The notes under the pieces were generated by a model. The model had not been told where the DNA came from, did not search any database, and worked only from the letters and a program-made list of their open reading frames with translations. 64,000 bases of DNA, taken from contig JAHBVR010000014.1 of assembly GCA_019637395.1 (NCBI GenBank), forward strand, positions 203,899 through 267,898. Reading direction: 5' to 3'. The DNA comes from Vulcanimicrobiota bacterium (GTDB lineage Bacteria > Vulcanimicrobiota > Xenobia > Xenobiales > JADMJV01). Positions 9,207 to 17,808 of this stretch are shown here, one piece after another. How positions within the stretch are numbered: the first letter of the stretch is position 1; every line of letters starts with the position of its first letter. The translations under genes and the position numbers were made by a program.

Positions 9207-10865
9207 ATGAATGTCGGCAGTATTCAGGCACCCACGCCGCTCCTGCGCTTGAGCAAAACGACCTCTCCTGTTGCCACCGTCACCGAGGACGCCAGTCGTT
9301 GTTGGAAGCCTACCTCAGAATGGGCGGGGCGGTTGGTCCTGCCATCTTCAGAGGCACGTCGCGAGGGTGGGGTGTATCTAGAAGTTCTCCAGGCGCCTGG
9401 CCAACACGCTGGCTTGAAGGGCAGGAAAGTCTGGCTCAATTTTCAAGAGGCCGGCTGGGTCGACCGCGTTACCACGGATGTTGAATTCTCGAAGCGCACT
9501 CGGAAAAGTAAAGGGATGGGGCACGTCCACCCTGACCGAATCAATGGTTGGGAGCAGGTGTCCCCCTTAGAAAGCCTGGCCGGTGCCCGTCCCCAGGACG
9601 ACATGCTGGTAAGTCTCAAGAATCCCAAGCTGGTGGGAGGTGAGTTACGCATAGAGCGCGAGCCGGTGCAAATTTCCGGCACTCACAAAGCTTTGGTGAC
9701 CTTCGAAGAGAAAATTGACGCTCATACCTGGAAAGTCCGCCACTTCAATCCCGAAACCAGGCAATTTGATGGCCCCAGCCAGGAGGTGCGCACGCAAGGG
9801 CGCAGCGACCTGGCCCCGATGGCTGACCGTCGAGCCAACCGTAAGGGTTGGTATCTTTATGCGGAACCCGACTCCAAGGGAACGATGGTGGTTGCGGCTC
9901 TCGAGCCCAAGGAGCTCTTTGAGCTGCCGCCTGATCAGATGGTCCGCGGTCAAGAATCGTCCTCCCACTACTTGAGGAATGAAAATTGGCGGATGGAGCC
10001 GCAGTGTAAGGGTCAGATGAGCAAGACCCTTCTGCTTCCCTCCGAAACCTCCCAGGAAACCGTTCCGTCTCTTTCGAGTAAAGCTCAGGAGCTTTTTAAA
10101 CTGGGCGACCAGGCTCTGGTGCTCCACCTGTTTGGTGGGGCGGTCGGCGCACCCGCCATGATGGGCATTTATGCGGGGCACTTTTCTTTCGGACTGGCCA
10201 AAGTGGTTCAAGATGAGTTCACCCAGGAACCCCGCTTTGAGATCGAGTACAAGCAAGTCTACGCTCACAATCGCGGAGGCGTAATTTCCGGAAGCCAACA
10301 GTGGCACGCCTACATGGGCGACACCACGCGCGGCTACCTCTACGACCGGCCGGTTACCGACGCGCTGATCCCTATCCCCGAGCTGTTCGACGACTCGAAG
10401 GGTTCGGTCCCGTCGGATTTTCTCGAGCAGCGCCTGGAAGAAGTCATGGCGCGCTACCGTTCCGGCCACGGGGACGGCTCTTCCCAGGTGACGGCCGCCC
10501 AGAATTGCTCTCAAGACTCTTCGCAGGCGCTTTACGCGGCCGGTTCCGATTGGAAAAAAGCTATCTCCGAGGGCAAATTAAACCCTGGACTGGAGATAGT
10601 CGCCGCCGAACTGGCCGGCCATCTAACTCCCTGGTTCGGCCTCGCGCCGCGCGAGTGGCAGAAAACCGCCAACAATGAAAAGGTAGGCCAGCACACTTTT
10701 CGCTGGATTCCCGCCTTCAAGTCCCCCAAGACGATTCTGCCTCGTAAGAATTTCGAGGCCCTGGCCGACATGGCCCTGGACAAAGGCCGACCCGTGATGC
10801 TGGTCAAGACCGATGTCCTCGGAGCCGACAACCCCGACACCATACCTTCCGCTCCTTTCGGCTAA
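9207..10865 (+). CDS. Large soluble protein resembling the non-membrane part of cyanobacterial 'Abi/CAAX protease' proteins
   Basis: The protein is 552 residues from ATG 9207 (MNVGSIQAPTPLLRLSK). The head of about 30 residues is rich in Pro/Ser/Thr, followed by a beta-rich body. Segments such as HPDRINGWEQVSPLESLAGARP, EPVQISGTHKALVTF, GHFSFGLAKVV, EIEYKQVYAHNRGGVISGS and MARYRSGHGDGSSQV resemble, from memory, the soluble region of long cyanobacterial proteins annotated as predicted Abi (CAAX) proteases. Here the chain ends at SAPFG, about where the intramembrane protease domain would begin, so no membrane helices or CAAX glutamates are present. The conserved AAQNCSQDSSQALYAA resembles a Cys-centred active-site or papain-like patch (my inference). 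The start was chosen by the head style shared with other genes in this window. Confidence 0.6.
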   Translation: MNVGSIQAPTPLLRLSKTTSPVATVTEDASRCWKPTSEWAGRLVLPSSEARREGGVYLEVLQAPGQHAGLKGRKVWLNFQEAGWVDRVTTDVEFSKRTRKSKGMGHVHPDRINGWEQVSPLESLAGARPQDDMLVSLKNPKLVGGELRIEREPVQISGTHKALVTFEEKIDAHTWKVRHFNPETRQFDGPSQEVRTQGRSDLAPMADRRANRKGWYLYAEPDSKGTMVVAALEPKELFELPPDQMVRGQESSSHYLRNENWRMEPQCKGQMSKTLLLPSETSQETVPSLSSKAQELFKLGDQALVLHLFGGAVGAPAMMGIYAGHFSFGLAKVVQDEFTQEPRFEIEYKQVYAHNRGGVISGSQQWHAYMGDTTRGYLYDRPVTDALIPIPELFDDSKGSVPSDFLEQRLEEVMARYRSGHGDGSSQVTAAQNCSQDSSQALYAAGSDWKKAISEGKLNPGLEIVAAELAGHLTPWFGLAPREWQKTANNEKVGQHTFRWIPAFKSPKTILPRKNFEALADMALDKGRPVMLVKTDVLGADNPDTIPSAPFG

Positions 10866-10996
10866 GCGAGCGGCCGGGGCACTAAGCGCTCCTTCTCCCT
10901 CCCGCGCACCCACCGCTATCTTTTGCGACGCGGGCAGTTGGAGGCGGAACAGGATGGTCAGTGACACGGGACACGCTGACTTCCATAAATGATTCT

Positions 10997-11017
10997 ACAC
11001 CTGATTCTCTTTGCGAA
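10997..11017. repeat. 21-bp direct repeat, left copy
   Basis: The 21-bp sequence starts ACACCTGATTC and ends TTTGCGAA. It is repeated exactly at 12537-12557. A second shared block, TGACTTCCA(T/C)AAA, lies just upstream of both copies. The pair brackets the DUF1016 and RHH genes and may mark the ends of an inserted cassette. Confidence 0.7.
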
Positions 11018-11191
11018 TGAGTGGGCTTTGGCGTTCAGGGCGGCGGTTGCGGGGCTTGGTTGTGGGGTTTGTGTGAGCAAGCTTGATGGGCCGGGAGTGG
11101 ATTGTGTGCCTGTAGTGTGCCAGAACTCTTTTTCTGGAAGACATTTTTTTCGGAGGCGTCCCAAGCTAGTAGAACGAAGCCAATCTTGCCA

Positions 11192-12217
11192 ATGGAGATT
11201 GCTACCGCCCTCATAAACAAGGTGAGCGAACTCATCGAGTCCTCGCGACAGAAGGTGGCGGCCAGCGTGAATGCGGAGCTGACCCTCCTCTATTGGCGCA
11301 TCGGGCGTCTCCTTCAGAGCGAAATCGCGACTGGTGGGCGTGCGGACTATGGCAAACAAGTCGTGGCTGGCCTTTCAAGTAGCCTGACACAAGAATACGG
11401 TCGAGGTTGGGGAAAGCGCCAATTACACTACTGCATCCGCCTGTCCGAAGCGTTCCCCGAGGAAATTGTGCACACAGTGTGTGCACAATTGAGTTGGTCT
11501 CACCTGCGCCTGCTTGTGTCCATGGACGAACCCGTCAAACGTGCCTTTTATCTTCAGATGGCCACAACGGAGCACTGGTCTGTCCGCCAGTTGAACGAAC
11601 GAATTCAATCAATGCTTTTCGAGCGTACTGCTATATCTAGAAAGCCTGAAGAGACGATTGAGCTCGAACTAGCGAAGCTCCAAGACCAGCAGCTTTCAAC
11701 GGATCTGATCCTCAAAGACCCATACTTACTGGACTTCCTCGGTTTGAATGATCACTATTTAGAGAAGGACTTGGAGGACGCGATTCTCCGAGAGCTAGAG
11801 CAGTTTCTACTGGAGCTCGGGTCAGGGTTTACATTCGTCGCCCGCCAAAAGCGGTTGCAGATAGACGATGATGATTTCTACCTCGACCTACTATTCTACA
11901 ATCGCAAGCTAAAGCGCTTGGTGGCGATCGAGCTGAAAATAGGAGACTTCCGCCCCGAGTACAAAGGCCAGATGGAACTATACCTACGCTGGCTAGCCCG
12001 ACACGAGCAGGAGCCGAGCGAGGAAGCCCCCATTGGAATTATACTTTGCGCAGGCAAAAAGCAGGAACAAATTGAGCTCCTGGAACTGGACAAGAGCGGT
12101 ATACACGTCGCGGAATACCTTACCGTCCTTCCTCCCCGGGACATTTTGCAAGCACGCTTTCGTCGAGCCATCGAGACCGCCCAACTCAGCATGGAAGCAA
12201 AAGACCTCGAGAAGTGA
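11192..12217 (+). CDS. DUF1016 (YhcG-type) PD-(D/E)XK nuclease-domain protein
   Basis: This 341-residue protein has an N-terminal helical DUF1016 domain (about 1-165; LTLLYWRIGRLLQ, GWGKRQLHYCIRLSEAFP, QLSWSHLRLLVS). The C-terminal nuclease-like domain has the motif residues in FYLDLLFYNRKLKRLVAIELKIG (Asp, then E-x-K) followed by YKGQMELYLRWL. The family is common in accessory and defence islands; its exact function is unsettled. The gene lies inside a pair of 21-bp direct repeats and faces an RHH gene, hinting at a mobile defence or toxin-antitoxin-like cassette. ATG 11192 starts at the conserved region. The frame stays open upstream with unlike residues. A 27-bp palindrome lies within the coding sequence. 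Confidence 0.87.
   Translation: MEIATALINKVSELIESSRQKVAASVNAELTLLYWRIGRLLQSEIATGGRADYGKQVVAGLSSSLTQEYGRGWGKRQLHYCIRLSEAFPEEIVHTVCAQLSWSHLRLLVSMDEPVKRAFYLQMATTEHWSVRQLNERIQSMLFERTAISRKPEETIELELAKLQDQQLSTDLILKDPYLLDFLGLNDHYLEKDLEDAILRELEQFLLELGSGFTFVARQKRLQIDDDDFYLDLLFYNRKLKRLVAIELKIGDFRPEYKGQMELYLRWLARHEQEPSEEAPIGIILCAGKKQEQIELLELDKSGIHVAEYLTVLPPRDILQARFRRAIETAQLSMEAKDLEK
11464..11490. repeat. 27-bp perfect palindrome inside the DUF1016 gene
   Basis: The arms AATTGTGCACACA and TGTGTGCACAATT are exact inverted copies around a single G. The palindrome encodes part of EIVHTVCAQLSW, within the helical domain. A chance palindrome this long in coding sequence is unlikely. It could be an operator or recognition site, or a trace of a small palindromic insertion. 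Confidence 0.8.
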
Positions 12218-12222
12218 CAATG

Positions 12223-12240
12223 GTGCAACGGGCGTTGCAC
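12223..12240. terminator. Intergenic hairpin between convergent genes
   Basis: GTGCAACG and CGTTGCAC form an 8-bp perfect stem around GG, 5 bases after the DUF1016 stop and 10 before the stop of the opposing RHH gene. The place suits a bidirectional terminator, but no T-tract follows on either strand. Confidence 0.45.
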
Positions 12241-12249
12241 AAATACTGC

Positions 12250-12465
12250 TCACTGCAGGGTAGAAGCGTCGACCGGAGCCTGAGAATCCTTCAGACGTTC
12301 CCAGTCTTCCCGAATCAATCGTTCTATGTAGCTCCGCACCCCCTCCTCCCTGGACTTGAGCCACTCGTAGACATCCTGGCTGAACCTAACCGTGATCTTA
12401 GGAGCTCCTGGCTCGGAACCGCTGTAGAGCTTTGGGCGGCCTGGGCCGCGTTTCGATCCATTCAT
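12250..12465 (-). CDS. Ribbon-helix-helix-type small protein
   Basis: This 71-residue basic protein begins MNGSKRGPGRPKLYSG. Its core, PKITVRFSQDVYEWLK followed by RSYIERLIREDWERL, has the strand-helix-helix pattern of RHH regulators (antitoxins, CopG type). GGAAG lies about 11 bases before the ATG. A longer form from ATG 12504 is possible. It converges with the DUF1016 gene inside the direct repeats, so it may regulate or counteract that cassette, though a toxin-antitoxin link is only inferred. Confidence 0.62.
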   Translation of the reverse strand: MNGSKRGPGRPKLYSGSEPGAPKITVRFSQDVYEWLKSREEGVRSYIERLIREDWERLKDSQAPVDASTLQ

Positions 12466-12536
12466 TAAATTGTGTCTTCCATTTATTGGCTTAGTGACTT
12501 CCACAAACTATACTATACTGGCCCCAATCTATCCAG

Positions 12537-12557
12537 ACACCTGATTCTCTTTGCGAA
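12537..12557. repeat. 21-bp direct repeat, right copy
   Basis: This is an exact copy of 10997-11017, 1540 bases away. It lies upstream of the RHH gene, outside its start, and marks the right edge of the putative cassette. Confidence 0.7.
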
Positions 12558-12577
12558 AGGGGTTGTACCAGTGCCCC

Positions 12578-13332
12578 TCAGGCGGTGCTCAGTTGTGCGC
12601 GCAGGTGACGCCTATCCTGCTCTGTTCCCCGCCAGCCACACCAAATATCCAGCCAGAAAGCAGTCTCCAATCTCCACTCCTCGCGCAGGTCCTTACCGGT
12701 CTCGTTCAAGAAGCGCGCCCCGCGCGGGGCGTTGCCCTGGATGATCAGCCGGCCCTCGTGCGCATTTTTATGGCATCTCGAACAAATCGTGATCAGATTG
12801 TCGGGCCGGGTCAACCCGCCGTCGGCGTAGAAAATAATGTGATGGACTTCGAGCCAGAGCGTGTTGGGGCAGCAGGGCACGGCACAACAGTAACCGTCGC
12901 GTCGCAGAATACCGCGCCGTTGGGCTTTGCTGGGAACCCTGGAGCGCGGATGGACGATCTGGACACCCTTGCATACGGTTCACGTCCGTCCAGCCCAAGT
13001 CCGCCAGGGCTTCCTCACGCAGGTGTTGCAACTGCCCCTCATCAACCGGCCGTTCCGCCGATTTCTCCGCGAACAGCATTTCAATCGCTTCCGCCATGGA
13101 AAGTGCGCGATCCTCTTTCTGGCAAATCGTCTGCAGGCCACAGCATAGTGCACCCGCCGGAACAACCGTGTTCAAGATAGGCGCCTGTCCGTTCAATCGC
13201 CAGCAGCAGTCGTCCAAGCAAGGCTTGATAGCGAGTCAGGGTTCCGGCCGATTTTGTGGCCAGATGATGCAAGGCCAAAGGGTCTATTTGCATCACTTCA
13301 TCCAGGGTTAATGAGACGGGATCGAATTCCAT
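12578..13332 (-). pseudogene. HNH endonuclease, frameshifted
   Basis: The start at 13332 opens with MEFDPVSLTLDEVMQID and a helical region (ERTGAYLEHGCSG). The sense then passes into a second frame (VHYAVACRRFA) and a third (MAEAIEMLFAEKSAE, EEALADLGW). It finally reaches the frame of the nuclease tail: RRGILRRDGYCCAVPCC, LEVHHIIFYADGG, DNLITICSRCHKNAHEG. The HNH zinc-finger core (VHH, N, HxxxH with the Cys pairs) is intact, but at least two frameshifts separate it from the N-terminus. It resembles 13E12/DUF222-like HNH proteins common in mobile DNA. It is probably inactive unless sequencing errors explain the shifts. Confidence 0.7.
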
Positions 13333-13410
13333 ACTACGATTCTACCTGCTGTTAACGCGTTCTTGTCAAATTTAACACCTTCGGAAAAACCACATAACCA
13401 GCCGTTTTAA

Positions 13411-13629
13411 AAAAAATATTTCCCTTCGCTATATGCCGACAGAGACGACTGGAGCGAGCCGGACGCCAAGCTGCGCGAAATGGGCCTTGGCTGGGATCTG
13501 ATCAGCATTTCCAGGATGAGGCCCAGCGAATGCCTGGGGCTCATTGGAGAGACTCGACCTGGACCAGAGGCGAACGAGAGACTGTTCCTGGATCTGGTAC
13601 CGGCATTGGCGGACCCTTTCGATGGTTAG
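13411..13629 (+). pseudogene. C-terminal remnant of an unknown protein
   Basis: The frame open from 13411 to TAG 13627-13629 reads YADRDDWSEPDAKLREMG, then WDLISISRMRPSECLGLIGE and ends LVPALADPFDG. The composition is protein-like, yet there is no start codon with a ribosome site and an A/T-rich junction lies just upstream. It looks like the tail of a gene cut by a rearrangement. No family is recognised. Confidence 0.35.
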
Positions 13630-13714
13630 CCTGCATCGCTGATCTTCCGGTTATGCATCGTCCTCAATAGCCGGGCTCGGTGAAGTATCAGCCGCTGACC
13701 GACTGCACCAAGCC

Positions 13715-13960
13715 TCAGGGCAGCACCCAGGCGGGGAAAGGGGCGTTTAACTGCTCGGCGGAGCAGGAAGCGAGCAAGATGTTGGTCAGGGCCTGGGTTC
13801 GCTGGGCGGCCTCGATATCGTTGAACCCGCCGGGGAGAGATTTGGTCGTAAGATTTTGGCCCAGCTCGGCTGTCTTGGGGCAGGCGACTCTCATCCGGTC
13901 CAGCAGAAAGAGCTGCTGGTCCATCGCGTTTTGATTGAAGTTGGTGATGTTGCTTGCCAT
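13715..13960 (-). CDS. Small hypothetical protein
   Basis: This 81-residue protein (MASNITNFNQNAMDQQLFLL ... APFPAWVLP) has a good ribosome site, GAGGGA, 8 bases before the ATG. It is Asn/Gln/Ala-rich with amphipathic helices and no signal peptide or membrane segment. I recognise no family. It sits in the decayed accessory zone and may be a late cargo gene. Confidence 0.5.
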   Translation of the reverse strand: MASNITNFNQNAMDQQLFLLDRMRVACPKTAELGQNLTTKSLPGGFNDIEAAQRTQALTNILLASCSAEQLNAPFPAWVLP

Positions 13961-14248
13961 CGGTCGTATCCCTCGCGTTTCTCTTGATGGTCCCAGGATA
14001 GCCGGGGGGACTTGCGGATTTCCTGCGGGAGGCGGTGGAAATGTAACGGCGTTGTTACAGTCTCGGACTGCAAGCAGTTCATCCCTCCGCCTTCAAGCCT
14101 GGACCCTTCTCTACACTTCCAGGGCTTGATCGGCGTATTCCATCAACTCCAGGTCCCAGCCCGCCAGGCCCTCCCGCAGGGATGAGGAACGGAATGAGTT
14201 GGTATTGGCGACCTCACCCGGGCCATTTGACTTCATGCACACTGGTAA

Positions 14249-14530
14249 GGCGTCTCCGATTGTAGTGGTATCCCTGGCGGATGGCCATTTACGCAGCGGC
14301 GGCTGCAAGCCCTGGATTCACTGTCAGGGGAATCAGTCTGCGGGTTGCTGGAATTGGCGGACCGGGAGAAAATTGGGAGCATCGGGCACTACCGACGCTT
14401 TCTGGAGGATTCCGGACAGCCAATCTCGGTGCGCCTCAGGGCTGCCGTGGCCCTGAAGAACCTGGGGGATAGGCGCGGACATTCGTTGGTAGAAGAGCAG
14501 AGCCGCGAGTCAGCCAGGAACGAGGACCGG
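14249..14530 (+). pseudogene. HEAT-like repeat fragment
   Basis: The open frame reads RRLQALDSLSGESVCGLLEL, then IGHYRRFLEDS and VRLRAAVALKNLGDRRGHSL. This resembles alternating helix pairs of HEAT-type repeats. There is no proper start and the sequence downstream loses this pattern, so it is probably a remnant of a larger repeat protein. Confidence 0.35.
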
Positions 14531-14848
14531 CAGTACGCTCGCAACCGTCTAACTGATAGACGTGCCTGTCAGAAAGTGATCCACCCGGCCCCGGTTATTC
14601 TGCTAAAAGCTGTTCTTATTCCTGTAACGGGACCGATAAGACGGGCCGGTGGTCACGAGGATGTGGCAGTGGTGAGTTAATCTGTCGAGAAGTTCCGCTT
14701 CCATCTTCGGAGGGACGGCAGCGCTTGGTCCCTGGTTGGAGCACAGACTCTCACCGACGATGACCGCTACCTATCTCGGCTCGCGCGAGACATTCCCAAG
14801 GAGGGCGGCCATTTAGAGAAAGCGGCTCGCCAGCGATTGGTGGCGAGA

Positions 14849-15150
14849 CGATTTTGCTTCGGGAGTCAGTGAGGCTTTCATTGGGTTTGTAAAAAGGCTG
14901 ATGCTCCGCCACCCGAAACGCAATTTCTACTTGGTCCTGGACAACGGCACCACTCACTGTAGCGAGATGACCAAGGACTTCTTCGCTAAAAATCCACGGA
15001 TTGTTCCTATATTTACGCCCACTCACGCTTCCTGGCTGAACCAAATCGAGATATGGTTCAGCGTGATGAGTCGTCAGGCTCTACGTAAAGTTAGCTTCAC
15101 CAGTCGTCAGAAGCTGATCGAAAGACTTGAGGCCTACGTTTCTACTCCAA
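14849..15150 (+). mobile_element. IS630-type transposase remnant
   Basis: The readable part covers the C-terminal DDE core: FYLVLDNGTTHCSEM (catalytic Asp in LDNG), IVPIFTPTHASWLNQIEIWF (second acidic residue) and SRQKLIERLEAYV. The N-terminal helix-turn-helix half is missing, and the C-terminus breaks off into unrelated sequence after about 15150. No terminal inverted repeats could be paired. It is a dead insertion sequence and marks this zone as a landing site for mobile DNA. Confidence 0.8.
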
Positions 15151-15170
15151 AGACAAGCCGCTTGTCGGCG

Positions 15171-15434
15171 TCACCGCCAGGGAAAGGCGGCGCAGTCGAA
15201 ACACTGCTCGGGAGTTCCGAAAGGCCGCCCATTGTTGAGATAACTTGGCTCGTAGCCACCCCGCAGCCCTCGGCTCCACGAATAGAAGGCAAACTCCCAC
15301 TCGTCGTCACTTCCAAGATACCGAAGGTGGCAAACGGGCTGCTCAACGTCTTCCTCATCAGCAGGCTCCTCGCTAACGCCAGCAAGGTCGGCATCTACGT
15401 AGACGAATGCGCCACGAACGCGCACGTCCAGCAT
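15171..15434 (-). CDS. Small hypothetical protein
   Basis: This 87-residue protein (MLDVRVRGAFVYVDADLAG) is acidic, with a tail CHLRYLGSDDEWEFAFYSWS and GRPFGTPEQCFDCAAFPWR. The closing FGTPEQCFD pattern recalls the C-terminus of small proteins often found beside IS elements and plasmid ORFs, but I cannot name the family. GAAAG precedes the ATG closely. It lies antisense to the tail of the IS630 remnant. Confidence 0.45.
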   Translation of the reverse strand: MLDVRVRGAFVYVDADLAGVSEEPADEEDVEQPVCHLRYLGSDDEWEFAFYSWSRGLRGGYEPSYLNNGRPFGTPEQCFDCAAFPWR

Positions 15435-15682
15435 TCTTGCTTTCTAGCATTCATGGCATTTAGGGTAGGTACGAACTTGCCGGAGGGTGCACTGAGCCCT
15501 GAGCGTCCCGTCGGCCGGCGGCATTACAGCCCGGTGAGTTGTTACGGGTTTGTAAAAAATTTTGGGCGGATTGTAGAAAGTTTTCAGCACGGCGCAAGTT
15601 TTACGAAATCCTAGAATGATAGCCTTTGGAAGTCGAGCGGTTGGCTCTATGAGAGTCACAATTAACCAGGAGGTCTTACCCC

Positions 15683-17050
15683 ATGGCATCAGGGACGGTC
15701 AGTTCTTCTTCGAGCAGTGGTGGCGGCTCGAGCAGCGTCAGCAACTCCGGCGGGGGCAGCAAAACATCCAGCACGGACACGGGCAGCAAGAAGACTGCGC
15801 AGACCAAGAGTGAGCAGCCCGCGGCCACTCCTACTTTCACCAAGGACGGCATCACACTCACTGCGGAAGCCAAAACTCGGGAAACCTCCAATGCCCCCGA
15901 CATGGGAGCTCTGGCGGCCGCGCTGGGAGAACAGCCGCCCACCTGGAAGGACCAGCTGGGGACGCAGACGATGCAGAAGGGCGCCGATGGCGAGTCGGTG
16001 ACGGCCCTGCAGAGCGCCCTGAATGAAAAGTTGGGCCTTTCGCTGGACACGGACGGCAAGTTCGGACGGGATACGCTCTCGGCCGTCAAAGACTTTCAAC
16101 AGCAGAACGGGTTGACCGTCGACGGAATCGTTGGCAAAGACACGCGTGCCGCTTTGCTGGCCGAGAAAAAGGAAGCGGAGCCGGCCAAGCCGTTGGATGC
16201 CAATCAGTATGCGCTGCTCAACGAGCAATTAGGCAAGGGAACGTTGCAAAAGGGGTCGGACGATAAGGATGCGGTGACCACGCTGCAGAATGCCCTCAAT
16301 GATCGCGGCGCCCAGTTGGGCGTGGACGGGCTCTTTGGCAACAAGACCAAGCAAGCGGTGGAGAGCTTTCAGCGCGAGAACGGGCTGCCGGTCAACGGCA
16401 AGTTCGACGACGCCACCCGGGCGGCGCTGCTCGGGCCCGAGCCGCCCAAGACGCGCGAGCAACTGCAAGACGAGGAAGCCGCTCGGCGAATGGAGGCCAG
16501 CCAGCCGAAGCAGGACGACCTGATCTTCGGAGACAAACTGACCGCCGAAGAACAGCAAAAGGTTCGAGATGTGGCCGCTTCTCTCGGAGCCGACCCCAAC
16601 GACCTGATGGCGGTCATGGCGGCGGAGACCGGCGGCACCTTCGACCCGGCCGAGCGAGCCGGCAAGAACGGCGCGGTGGGGCTGATCCAGTTCACCAATA
16701 CGGCCATCACCGAAATGAACAAAGGCCTGCCCAGGGACCAGCAGTTGACCAAGGCGTCCCTCGAACAGATGTCCTTTACCGAACAAATGGACCACGTCCA
16801 GTCCTATTTGCAGACGATGATGGATCGCTACAACGGACCGGCCAACCCGGACCGCGGCGATCTGTATGCGGCCGTTTTTTCCCCGGCACTGGTGGACAAC
16901 TCCGATACGGCTCGCATCTACGGAGGCAACAGCAGAGAATATCTCGCCAACAAGAGTTTGGACACCAATCGGGACGGGTTTATCACCCGTAACGAACTGA
17001 CGGCGCGCGCCGATGAATGGTATGAGCGCGGCTTGGAAGTCATGGTCTAA
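15683..17050 (+). CDS. Peptidoglycan-binding, lytic-transglycosylase-like protein with EF-hand
   Basis: This 455-residue protein has a Ser/Gly/Thr-rich head (1-45), two peptidoglycan-binding type 1 domains (about 95-160 and 180-250; GKFGRDTLSAVKDFQQQNGL and GLFGNKTKQAVESFQRENGL), then a lysozyme-like domain. The likely catalytic Glu lies in LMAVMAAETGGTFDP, with GKNGAVGLIQFT after it. An EF-hand loop sits near the end (DTNRDGFITRNE). AGGAGG lies 8 bases before the ATG. There is no Sec signal, so export must use another route, or the protein is released or injected. Its role is probably cell-wall cleavage, outside the cell or against other cells. Confidence 0.85.
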   Translation: MASGTVSSSSSSGGGSSSVSNSGGGSKTSSTDTGSKKTAQTKSEQPAATPTFTKDGITLTAEAKTRETSNAPDMGALAAALGEQPPTWKDQLGTQTMQKGADGESVTALQSALNEKLGLSLDTDGKFGRDTLSAVKDFQQQNGLTVDGIVGKDTRAALLAEKKEAEPAKPLDANQYALLNEQLGKGTLQKGSDDKDAVTTLQNALNDRGAQLGVDGLFGNKTKQAVESFQRENGLPVNGKFDDATRAALLGPEPPKTREQLQDEEAARRMEASQPKQDDLIFGDKLTAEEQQKVRDVAASLGADPNDLMAVMAAETGGTFDPAERAGKNGAVGLIQFTNTAITEMNKGLPRDQQLTKASLEQMSFTEQMDHVQSYLQTMMDRYNGPANPDRGDLYAAVFSPALVDNSDTARIYGGNSREYLANKSLDTNRDGFITRNELTARADEWYERGLEVMV

Positions 17051-17091
17051 ATATTCTCGAGCCCAACTGTTCAAGTCTGAAGGGGGCTACA

Positions 17092-17290
17092 ACTACTTAC
17101 CTCCTTTCGTGCGAATCATCGTGCCGAGGGGCGGAGCCTGGTTTCAACGAACCCGGATCCATGGCCAATCCAAAGATGCCGTCCGACTTCCGTCCGCTTG
17201 GGGCGACCGGCTGACCAAACCAACACGAGTATTCCGGTGCAGTCTTCGCCCTGCTACCTGGCGGCAAGGTTACCCGGCCACTAGAAACCG
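17092..17290 (+). pseudogene. C-terminal fragment of a formylglycine-generating-enzyme family protein
   Basis: The reading RIIVPRGGAWFQRTRIHGQ followed by VFRCSLRP resembles the closing RGGSW...R...GFR pattern of FGE-sulfatase (SUMF1/EgtB-like) domains. The first part of the domain is not found upstream, where the lytic gene ends. This is a short remnant. Confidence 0.45.
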
Positions 17291-17299
17291 AACGCCGAG

Positions 17300-17665
17300 G
17301 AGCTTGATAGCTGGAAGGACACGCAAGAAGAATACGAGTTGCCCGGGTCCTGTCCGGCAGAGTTCATCACCACGGTGACGACTCCAGTGCGGACCATTGA
17401 ACTTCCGCCGCTGCTGGTGGAGGCCGAGTTTCAGAACTTCCAATGGTTCCCGCTTGCGAACGATGACTCTCCTACTCGCAAATAGTCGCCGACCTGGCCA
17501 GCCAAGGATTTCGGCTGCCGAGCGCAGATGAGTGGGAATATGCATGCGCCGCGGGGTCTCGCACTTTATTTCACTGGGGAGACCACGTTCCGTGTGATTG
17601 GTATCCCGTCGATCCTGCAAGGCAGCTGCCGGTTGAGCCAGACTGGGCAGGCATACTCCGACAAA
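17300..17665 (+). pseudogene. N-terminal/middle fragment of an FGE-sulfatase domain protein, frameshifted
   Basis: From about 17327 one frame reads EEYELPGSCPAEFITTV and VELP-like IELPPLLVEAEFQNFQWFP. It stops at TAG 17482-17484. A second frame from 17491 continues DLASQGFRLPSADEWEYACAA and TLFHWGDHVP, the hallmark LPTEAEWEYAARGG region of the FGE fold. The two parts are not in one frame, and no intact C-terminus follows. Together with the preceding fragment it implies two neighbouring FGE-type genes that decayed. Confidence 0.65.
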
Positions 17666-17808
17666 GCCGGGCATTTCCTCGATGGGCACCAGGTCGGCGG
17701 CGCGCAGTTTTCTTCTCCAGGTCGCGAAGGTGGCCACGGCGATCTGTTTCTTCGCACAAAAGTGCTCTGCGTCAGTCCACTGCGGTTGAATTCAGCAAAG
17801 ACTCCGTA

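Noticed and set aside
14111-14308. A 65-residue minus ORF ending LELMEYADQALEV
   Set aside because: The text is partly protein-like but has no ribosome site and overlaps the HEAT-like fragment. I could not decide.
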